DNA of 64,000 nt from Linepithema humile (Eukaryota; Arthropoda; Insecta; Hymenoptera; Formicidae), in assembly GCF_040581485.1 (NCBI RefSeq), contig NC_090128.1, positions 21,820,431 through 21,884,430 of the forward strand, given 5' to 3'. Within the stretch, counting starts at the first letter, position 1. Each line of letters opens with the position of its first letter. The position numbers were made by a program, and so were the translations under genes. Of the stretch, positions 54,191 to 64,000 are shown piece by piece. The notes under the pieces are model-generated. The model had not been told where the DNA came from. It searched no databases and was given only the letters and a program-made list of their open reading frames with translations.

Positions 54191-56300
54191 CCCGGACACC
54201 GTATAGAAGAGCCAGTTTTCGCGCTGCCGCCCTTTCCGCTCTTCCCTCACTCGGTCACCGTACGTATCTTCGGATGCACCGCTGCGCGCTCAACAAGCTT
54301 ACGTCGTCGTTGCTATCATTGGGAGTTCGCCCCGGCGTACGCTCCCCCCCAAGTGATAACCTGGAAAAATACTCATTCGTCCCTATTCCGCCTTTCCGAC
54401 CCGGTACCCGCCGGCCTCCCCTCCGCCTCCGGTCGATCCGCCGCCCGCGACCCGATCTGCAGTATCTGGGTATCCGTGTCGTCGTGCACGTCGATCGCAC
54501 TTTGCACGCATTACAGATCCATCGATTCTCCGTCTCTTCGCCGCTGTCTTCCCGCTGCCACCCGCCGCCACCGCCGTCGCCGCCGCCGCCGCCACGCCGA
54601 TGCCAGCCTCAACGTTTCGCGTGGATCGTCTTATCTCGGAGTGCGCGGCACTTGGTACATCATGGTGGGATTATCGAGACTTTTTAGCTCTTCAGAATTA
54701 GCTCCTTCCTGTCTGAGAATCGATCTTGGTATTTGTTAGAGCTAAGTTGACTAATTCTCATATTATCACATAGTTAGGGCGGTTTTGGCGACTAATGGAT
54801 AAATGTTGAGTATGATATTTTCGAGATGTGTGGATGATTTGTATAGTGCTGATCTACGACTTAAATGCTACTACTACATGCTCTGCGGCTACTCGACTGA
54901 TCGCGCTGATCTCTGATAATAGGGTGAAAGTTATGATTTCTCGAGAACTTGGCGCGTTATCTCTCGCACTGGAAATGAAAAGCGACAAACTCATCACTTT
55001 TCCCAGATCGATAGATATTCCCCAAAGTTCGCTGTTGATTTTCGCTCCGAGTTGCACCACGCTCGCGGTATATCCGACCACCCGCTGTTCTTAGCGCGAA
55101 CAATTCTCCCGAACAATCCCCCAGCGAATAATCACCCCACTGCGCCTCACTTCCCTCGCAGCCAATATTTTCCGAGCAAGTTCAGAGCTTTTCTCATACG
55201 CCGATTCGACGCGATTTATCGCGATAACTTTGCGAAGCACCAGCTAAACAATCGACTAATTACGCTTTTTCCCCGTTTTGATGCCCGAGCACTATTTTCC
55301 CGGATGCAACCTCGCGAATTATTCGCTATATTCACCGTGTCTCTCCTCGATCCCTGCTTGTGCGGAACGACAGAAAATTTTGCAAATTCCACTTTCCGCT
55401 CTACTTCGGGCCAATCTTTTCCTAAGCGAGGTTCTCGTTCGTCAAGGTATTACCCTTCCGGACCGATTAAACCTTCTTTCCGGTTCACTTTTCTTTCTCT
55501 TCTTCTCGCACGTGCCAGTTTATCCGGAGCACGCGGTTGACAAGCCGAAGCGACCGAGAGAAACGCTGGAGTCTCTCTTTGCGGAGCAAGAAAGACGAAA
55601 TGATGTTCGCGACTCCGCGGTTCGCGCGCGACTGGCCGAGGGCGAGAGTCGTTATTGGGAGCAGAGCGCCTCAAGTCTGTTCCCTTCTTTCTCTCTCCCT
55701 CTTTCTGTCGCACTCTCTCTCACACTGCCTATCTTACTCTGTCCCTCGCACACCTGCTCCATCACGTTTCCATCGATCTCTTTCTCTCTCCAGTTCCCTC
55801 ACTCGATGAATCGTTCCCTCTCCTCGTCTCGCTCTGTAGCAGGGAGCTGTCTCTCTCCGTCGTTCCCGCGGCTGACGCACTCGCGGTGGGTTGTGCCGTT
55901 GGTCTCGTTCCCTCTCACTCTCGTTCCGTCTCACTCTGTCTGCCTTGTCGTTGAACAAGTTCACTCTCGGCTCCCGTTCGACTCGGAGCAAGCGCGAAAT
56001 GAACGAAAACGAAACCCAAACTCGCGACTGCCTTCACCGTCTCTTCTTCTTCTTCTTCTTCTTCTTCTTCTTCTTCTTCTTCTTCTTCTTCTTCTTCTTC
56101 TTCCTCCTCCTTCTTCTTCTTCTTCTTCTTCTTCTTCTCCTCCTCCTCCTTTTTCTCCTCTTCTTTCTTCTTCTCCGTCTTCTCGATGATGTTCGTCTTC
56201 CTCGACATGAAGCTGTTCTCCTTTCTTTCCAGTGGAATCAAATTGGTTCCTTTGGAATCTTCTTCCCTCACTCCTTCCCTTCATTCCTTATTTGATCATC
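54000..56300. other. CpG- and pyrimidine-rich region
   Basis: High GC from 54060 to 54660, then CT-rich on the plus strand (GAGA-rich on the minus) to 56300. Frames of 230-300 codons in two plus-strand registers are open over the same bases, end in Leu or Ser/Pro runs and resemble no family. I treat them as non-coding. Confidence 0.5.
56041..56178. repeat. (TTC)n microsatellite, interrupted
   Basis: About 20 perfect TTC units to 56102, then CTC-interrupted TTC/TCC units. Confidence 0.95.
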
Positions 56301-56567
56301 ATAGGTTTTCTATCTCGGTCAATTAAATTCCTTTTTTGGTAGATTTATTTCCACTTTGTTCCACATCTTTACCTTATACAATCCACAGCAAAAAGATAGT
56401 ACGCACTGTAATTTTAATTGCATTTTACTTTTAATGATAATTCAAGCAATTTTTTAAGAAATTTTTTTCGACACATTTCCCTCATTATTCACTTGCGTTT
56501 ACTTGCGCTCTCTTCACTTTCAAATTTTCGCTTCTTCGCTATCTCGTTTTACCCTTCGCCTCCCCCC

Positions 56568-56823
56568 CTCCTCCTCCTCCTCCTCCTCCTCCTCCTCCTC
56601 CTCCTCCTCCTCCTCCTCCTCCTCCTCCTCCTCCTCCTCCTCCTCCTCCTCCTCCTCCTCCTCCTCCTCCTCCTCCTCCTCCTCCTCCTCCTCCTCCTCC
56701 TCCTCCTCCTCCTCCTCCTCCTCCTCCTCCTCCTCCTCCTCCTCCTCCTCCTCCTCCTCCTCCTCCTCCTCCTCCTCCTCCTCCTCCTCCTCCTCCTCCT
56801 CCTCCTCCTCCTCCTCCTCCTCC
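56568..56823. repeat. (CTC)85 microsatellite
   Basis: About 256 bases of uninterrupted CTC/GAG. The poly-Leu, poly-Ser and poly-Glu frames through it are artefacts. Purine/pyrimidine mirror tracts of this length can adopt triplex structure. Confidence 0.97.
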
Positions 56824-59800
56824 CTCTCCTCCCGCTTCATCTTGTTTTCTCTCTTTTCTTCATGGATAATTGTGCTTCCCTCACCGCTCTTTTCACTCTC
56901 CATCCTTCTCCGAGCTCTGCTCGGACATACTTCCTCCTCCAGTTCTCTTCCTCGATCGCGGCCGTTCTCCTCGCTTCACGCTTTCTCCGTCGCGTAGACG
57001 GCATACTTCCCTCACGATCCTGCCAGGGCGCTCTTCTCTTTATAGCCACAAGCGAAGACACTGTCCAAAACTGGTTGGAGCAATGCTCCGACGCTCGTTT
57101 CGGCACCGTAATCGACTGGCCAGACTGCTGTGCCAGTCTCGCTTCCCCGTTTCCTCACCCCTTTGATTGTCGTTCTCACTCTCCTTAGACACCCTTGCCC
57201 TTCTTTCGACTTCACGAAGATGGGATCGTAAGGAAGAAGATTTTAACCGGTAGAAAAGATTCTACAGTCGAGTCGTCCAGATGTCATCCTTTAAATTCAA
57301 GTCTCTTGATGGGAGTCGATTTGGAAACCAAACAATTCACTTTTTGCCGAAAGTATCAATAATACTCTCGTCGGAATCGCAAATTTGTGTGTTATGTAAT
57401 GTTAAAAGATTTTGGTAATTTATCTTGTTGCGCCTACGTTTTATCAAACTAATAAAAGCTAAATTACTGAATGAATGATTAATATTTTTAAACTCATTTT
57501 CTCATTCGTCTATTAAAATCTAAACATCGACCAGCTAAACATCAAGTCGTCAAGATAGAACGAGCGTCACGAGGCACCGAAATCGTCAGCTCCGATTTGG
57601 CGATTGGGGACTAACGAGACTCAATCCTTCGTATCCTGTCTGGACTTTGGTGTGCGGCTCACCATACATTTGCCGGTTAATAAAGATTTACGTGTGACGC
57701 AGAAATTAGCACCTTATTCTTTTGATGGAAAATTAGTTGGTCGAATTAAAAAGATCCTTTATGCAAAATTATTATAATCACAATCGTGCAATATTGCATT
57801 ACAGTGTGCAAACGATTGTTATTTTAATAGTCATAAATTTCTATTAAATTTCCTAAAATAAGTAAAACTTTCAAGGCGATTATCATGTTAAGATGCAAGC
57901 GGTATGTAAAATAAACAAAAGTAATAACTTAGAAAAACAAATCTTAGAAAATACAAGGAAATGAAGTAATTTTCTGTGCGCGAATGATCGAATTGCTTCC
58001 GATAACGCAACATGAAATTTAATTTCGTTTTCTCTCTTAATCGGCTGCGCGGTAATCACCGATATTGTCCTTTGCAGCATTTCTCGGTTGACCGCAAAAA
58101 GTGTCCTCACTGTCTAAAGATACTCTCACCTGACAAGATTTCCGTACTGTCGTACTGTCGAGAAACCTGATCAAAGTGACAAAGTCAAATATGGTAGAAA
58201 AATCCACAAATATTCAATAGATATCAAATGATAAATATTAAATTTAAGTGACACATCGCAAATTGCATATTCCTCAATAATAGTTTTCGCCATAAATGCA
58301 ATTTACGTTAACTGTATTAATTATAAAAGCTGTATCACGAAGAACGAGCAGTAATTAACTTTACGGACAAAGGTAGACGGTTCCACATCTCCACCTCCGA
58401 GTCGACCCTTTATCTCGGGCGGTCCCTAAAAAACTAGAGATTTTAAAAAAAGTCGCCGGCGATTGGACATTTAGGACGGGTGGGAGTCAAACCAGTAGAA
58501 CTACGCAGAAACTTCGCTACGAGAACGGACACGCCCAAATTCAAGGATGCCTCGGATTATAAAAGCCTAGCTCCACGTTGTTCTCAACCAAATCGCATTT
58601 TTGCAAACTTTACCGCAAAAAAGCTTTCATTATGCGATTACATAATAAAAAATATAATCAATAACAATTTTAACATAATTTTGGGCTGGATAACTCTTCA
58701 TGTGAAAACAATTTACTTAAAAACGCGTTGCAGAGTCTACCTTTCCCCATTGTATATTTCTCGATTCCATCATATTATTATTTTTTTATTTCTTTTGTCG
58801 TAGGACAACAATTTTAAATCTACATGTTCTTTATTTTCGCCGAGTTCATCAAGGCGTCAAGAGAAACTTTCATAGGGATTCGAGCTCGTAAATTCCTCGA
58901 GCGTCATCAGGAAACGAAGGCGGCAGTCTGAGCGTCCGCCTTCGATCGATGCTTGACGTTGAAGGAAGAAATTCGCACACATAATCCGCGTATCGAACCG
59001 TTTTGTACGGCAATTGGCATTCGGCGCGCGTCACCGCACATCGAGATACGTACATACAGGAACAACACTCAACGCACGTATCGCCGGCTACATCAATACG
59101 CCGACGTAACACACGGCGTACGTATCATCAGCACGTACGACCGTCGATTGAATACGCAGGTATACTCGCGCGCGAATACAGGTACTACATGAACCAGCAG
59201 GCGTCGCGACGCGATTGCGAGAAGTCCGGCCCGTCGCGGCCGCCGGTTACCGTTATGCGAACATCGCCGGGACAGGATCTTCTATTGACCGAACAACGGC
59301 ACACGACGGATTAGAACAGACGGAATTTTAGGTGCGAACTTCTGAATCGCCACACCAAATTTGCCGACTGTGTTTGCCGAGAGTCGCCGCGAATTTCGAT
59401 GGTTAGCGAGAAGGAGTTGGCTCTCTCTACCAGCGGCTGCGGTGAACGCTATGATGCCGACACAAAGTGCGAAAAGATTAATATGTTTATATTAATTAAT
59501 GGAAAGTTACAAAAACAAAGAGATAAACGATGTCCGCAATAATATGTGCTTTCAGGGAATCATAAATCATTGTACGATATTTATAGCGTATGTAATATTG
59601 CAATTTGCGATTTGCAAAATAGTTCTTTTATGCATTATTGTGCAATTTCATCTTTTAGCTTTCAGTTGTTTAATATCAATGTAGTGCATTATCGCGTACA
59701 CGTGACATAATTAAAGCCGCGTAACACACAATGCCGTCACGCGATTCATGAACGCGCCATTAACCCGCCGTTGGTGGGTGACACGTGGCTTTAGTTAGTC

Positions 59801-60506
59801 CTGAATACGAGATTAGCATTGAAAAGATCTTATTATAAGATCCTCCGGAAAATATAGACTGACCTCCATCAAAATGTTTCGCAAGAATCTCGTATAGAAA
59901 TCGATACATCGAACTGATAATAAGGATAACCGCGTTTAACAAAAGAAGGATAACGAAATAATTGACATACATCGACGATCTTTATTACAGTATCTTGATA
60001 GTAAAAATCGATTACCATGGCCGATATGTAGCAATCTGGCAGAATCGATACGCGATTGATCTATGCTACTTTGTGAATCAAGATTAACCGAGGAATCCTT
60101 GACGTCGAAGGAAATGACTCGTTCGAATTAATGAACATTCCTCTTAATGAGATAATTATTAATGCCGATGCTGTCATATTTGTGATTGCAGACATTTTTC
60201 ATCATAGACTATTTCTACTTAATATTTATTATATGCTGCTTTATTTTTTAGTCTTTGCAAAAAGATATAAAAACGCGCACAATCTCTCTGCTAAAGTTAA
60301 TTCTTATTTTCTTATTCTCTCGTTTTAACTTGTTTTCTCAATATATAATTACATTCTCTCATGATTGTACAAGATAATAAAATTTAGCAAGTAAATTTAT
60401 TGTGAAAATTAAATAAATGAAACTCAGAAAATTTAAAATAAGAATGCAAAACTAGTTAATATCTTAATAACCAATTACATATATGAATAAATAATTATTA
60501 CCGCGC

Positions 60507-60510
<4 letters not shown>
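56824..60510. other. Non-coding stretch
   Basis: CT-rich to about 57200, CpG-rich again at 58880-59460, AT-rich between. No supported gene. Confidence 0.45.

Positions 60511-60554
<44 letters not shown>
60511..60554. repeat. (GT)22 microsatellite
   Basis: Perfect GT run of 44 bases. Confidence 0.97.
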
Positions 60555-60557
<3 letters not shown>

Positions 60558-61279
60558 TAATAATCTCTTTCACATTATGACTATTTAAATTACACTTGTG
60601 TGGAACTGAAATAGCCTTTTGCTTTGTTTTAACGAGGTGGATGACTTCAATTGTGAATTAAACACAAAGCGAAAGCTTCCGGGGATGTTCTCGTACGAAA
60701 ATACACACCCGGCAAGTGAGTGAACGGAGTCTCTGCTAAAGATAGCACGATAATAGCATCAGAATTAGCGGCTTCTTTCTATCAATTAGACGCGGTGTAA
60801 TATACCAGGAAACGCCAAACAATTATTGTTGTCTGGCCCACATATTGCACCGGGCCTAGCTGCAGCGTCATTTTCCTCATCTCGTCGTTCATTTGCCTTC
60901 ATTGAATTCGCCGACGAGACGCTTTTTTCCCCCTTTTTCTCTGTCTGTCATGCATCATTCGAGAAACGGAACGCATGCTACAATCACGCGGCAAAAAGTT
61001 TCCTAAAATTTATGCGATTGGAACATGCAAATTGCGCGCACAAAAGATCGATCGATCGAGCATTGCCATTGGCAAAATGCACCGTACCGATTGATTTCTC
61101 AACGATATCGATATCAATACCGTAAAAGTAAGTTTTTCGAAATATAAAAAAATTAAATAATAACGATTAGATATGCATGGAAACATAAAGTCATCAAATA
61201 ATCATCAGACAATATTTTAGGGATAAATTTGAAGTTATATTGTTTTATAAGAAAAAAAAACATACTTTTAATTATTTAA

Positions 61280-61283
<4 letters not shown>

Positions 61284-61319
<36 letters not shown>
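61284..61319. repeat. (AT)18 microsatellite
   Basis: Perfect alternating AT run; a shorter one follows at about 61338. Confidence 0.95.
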
Positions 61320-61321
<2 letters not shown>

Positions 61322-64000
61322 ATTAAAATTTAAAATAATATATATAACAACGACATATATAGTAATAATGTATGCATAATATAATACTATCAACACACAT
61401 CATTTGTATCAATATGTCAACGAAGCATGTTCTAAACTGGTTAAATGTGGCGTTATGAGTAATTAATTTGTTTATCGTTAGGATGACATCGTAGACCTAG
61501 TCAAATAGTATCGTACATTGGCAGCAACGTCGAGCGAATGCTCGTCGATACAGTGTTGCATCGTGAATGCTAACGTAATAATTTACAGTAGCCTGGATAG
61601 TTCTTGTCCACAGCATATTACTAGCTTTGATCATAAAATATGTAACATAAAATGCAAATTAAATAATAATGTCAAACATTCCGAAAAAGTATATTCAATA
61701 TTTTCAAAACTTTTAGATTTCTCAAAAAATATTGTCTGCAAAATTATTTGTAATTATTGCTGTTCTGATTTTATCCTTTTATTTTCAACTATATTCCATC
61801 AAATATCTTCGATGCCATTTGTAAATACGATATTATATTGTATTAAGATGCTAAAAGATTCAAGAATGTATACATTTATAAAGAGGCAAATTTAGGCAGC
61901 CAAATAAACAAGGCCTCCTGCTTCGTGCAGCGATTATTATTGTTCGTCATGCTGCAACTCTAAATGAACGGCCAGCCGCGATAACATGGCTCAGATTCTT
62001 ATCTACGATAGCCACAGCAGCAGAACGCAATGCGCAATTCGGCGCACTTACGTCATCGAATGGAGAGGAATTCAAACGAATTCAGACATTTGCCGTTCCT
62101 GGCACGTAATTCCGCCTTGTAAATACGATTTACGCAACGTTCGAATGCGGAATCGCAAAAAACACTTGCGGACATAATGTCAAATCATTAATACGAATCT
62201 TTGAAACTTCAGACAGTTGTAATTATGGTAATTCGCGGAATTGCATAATCCAATTCACATAATGCCGTTAACCACTTTATCGAACAGTATGCAAAGTTTC
62301 ATGGAGAAAACAAAATATTCAAGAGATGCATTTATGTAATAAAATTTGTTTAAACTTTAAATTCAATATTTCAAAATTAACTAATTATTAATATCTACAG
62401 ACTTCGACAAACATATTGATTTCGCAACGCATAATAAAAAAAATTTTCCGCGTAAGTCTAATATTTATATTTTTATGTTTAAAAAATTATAGTACGTTAC
62501 TTGATGATATCTCAAAATTAGTTTTAATAAGCAGAATATATATGTATGAAAAATATAATGTACGTGAAGGAATTGATGCCGCGGCTGGAAATTCTAATTC
62601 GCAATTCCGCTTCTCGTCACGACGGGCTTCGCGTTCCGAATACGTTTAATCGCCACGAAAGAGAAATATTCCCTTATTACTAAAGATATCGGAGAATCTG
62701 GGACCCATCGTCGCGACCCGTTCGCGCCGCCGTCGTTTGCGTTATTTGCGCGACCGAGGATCGGAGTGCAAGTGCGTTGAACCAAACAGCCTATGACGAT
62801 GAATCGTCATTAAATGGATCGGCCGACCGGACCCAACCACTTCATTAGGAAACGAGACACTATGGCCCAGATATCGATGCAAATGCGTTTCACGCCTTTG
62901 CCAGAACGTCATACCGCCGCCACCACTGTCATTCCGATGCCAATTCAACGTCTACAGTGTAGCATTGACTTGATATCGGACAGATCGAGTTTTGGAATTG
63001 CGCGATATATTCATATTGCCGTATAACTTAAATAAACTTATAACACAAAGAAAAGATGACACAAACGATAGTGAATGCGGATCAATTATATGTCTCAAAG
63101 AGTAAATATGAAAACATAGTTAAACCAAATGTAGGAAAATTAAAAATATGCATGAAATAAAAAGTTATAAATGTAGCACAGAAAATGTAAACACAAATCA
63201 ATGTGTTGAAATTTTTATACTACGCCCACCAGTTTTATACACTTCTCGCATTATTTGAGGAATGAGATGGGCGAAACCCACGCATAATAGAAAGATTGAG
63301 AATTTCGCAAATAGACCGAGACAGTCGTATGTGTCGACAGTGCGCGAACGCGAGTAAGAGTATCAGTCTCTATTGGAAAATTAGATCCAATATAACGCAA
63401 AGCGACAGTCTCACGCTCGCGCGCAGCCAGACAGAAATTACGAAACCGACGACGGCCGCGGATAATCTCGTAATGTTACAATAGCATGAGCGCACATTCT
63501 ACCGCGGCGTGGCGCGGTGTGGCGCGGCCGACGAGGAAGAGCATTGACCACTATACACACACGGAAGTGATTAAGTCCTAACGTTTAACAGAGCACATAT
63601 GGATTAACCCGATTAACTTATTCATCAGAGAACAACAAAGTTAATCGCCTGTCTGAACAACTAGCCGCCGACGAACGTCGCCAAGCGAGTTGCCTATGAG
63701 AAAAATTACGCTCCTACATCAACTGTCAATAATGTAATCTGCCTCTCTCTATTTTTATCATATTAATTTTGTTGTTATTATGCACTGTCGTTGTAAGAAA
63801 TATAGAATCAGAAACCTTACTTACAATTAATTTGTAAATCAAAGTAGACGTGTGTCTATTATGAAACTCTTTTAGCTTAAGAAATTGCATTGTGTGTGTG
63901 TGAGTTATAAATCTATAAAAAGTAAAATATATAATTTATAAAATTCAGATATAACAACTAATTATGTATTGCGCGTTACATATATTGCATTACATTCTAA
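61320..64000. other. Non-coding right end of the window
   Basis: A frame of 125 codons at 61518-61895 begins with TTG and resembles nothing known. CpG-rich DNA at 62580-62960 and 63290-63680 could be regulatory. No exon can be defended. Confidence 0.45.

Noticed and set aside
53980..54739. Overlapping plus-strand frames of 235 and 236 codons
   Set aside because: Two registers and the opposite strand are open over the same CpG-rich bases, composition is Arg/Pro/Ser-rich, and no domain is recognisable. GC-rich DNA low in stop codons explains it.
55278..57188. Long frames rich in Leu, Ser, Phe or Glu
   Set aside because: They run through TTC and CTC microsatellites; the low-complexity runs are the repeat read in different frames.
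61518..61895. Cys-rich 125-codon frame
   Set aside because: It begins with TTG, lies in AT-rich DNA and resembles nothing known; the Cys pattern is not a regular zinc finger.

Overview
This is nuclear DNA from an insect, most likely a hymenopteran and plausibly an ant. It has spliced exons with GT-AG introns, AT-rich background broken by CpG-rich islands, long GA/TC, CTC and CTT microsatellites, and many small palindromic DNA transposons. The species call is inference; the eukaryotic and insect calls rest on the gene below.

Only one host gene can be supported. On the minus strand, four coding exons (4847-4987, 5192-5412, 7096-7469, 7796-8140) join in frame into the first 360 residues of an OATP/SLCO solute carrier. 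It is closest to insect Oatp74D, the ecdysone importer. It contains the family signature DPRWVGAWW. The remaining exons, coding for roughly the second half, lie beyond the left edge. A clear 3' splice site at 8287-8288 opens a 5'UTR exon with a tiny upstream ORF, so the promoter lies further right. The best candidate is a CpG-rich island at about 53.8-54.2 kb, with a minus-strand TATAAAA and a CAG/GTAGGA donor. If so, 8.3-53.8 kb is one giant first intron.

The left 4.8 kb is an insertion-like block in an Oatp74D intron. Two direct repeats of about 0.5 kb flank it. Inside are a complete 308-bp hAT-type MITE with an exact 8-bp target duplication and an intact 364-residue plus-strand ORF. That ORF is two tandem units of three BED-like zinc fingers. 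A decayed third unit follows it, and a TATA plus initiator pair precedes it.

From 8.3 to 64 kb I see no convincing protein-coding gene. It holds inverted-repeat elements at 10.4-11.5 kb (with hammerhead-like motifs), 24.2-25.3 kb (with two nested MITEs), 42.9-43.5 kb (Harbinger-like) and 47.1-48.1 kb (a large palindrome). It also holds short tandem repeats and several CpG-rich islands that may be regulatory. Most open frames there lack an ATG or lie in low-complexity sequence.
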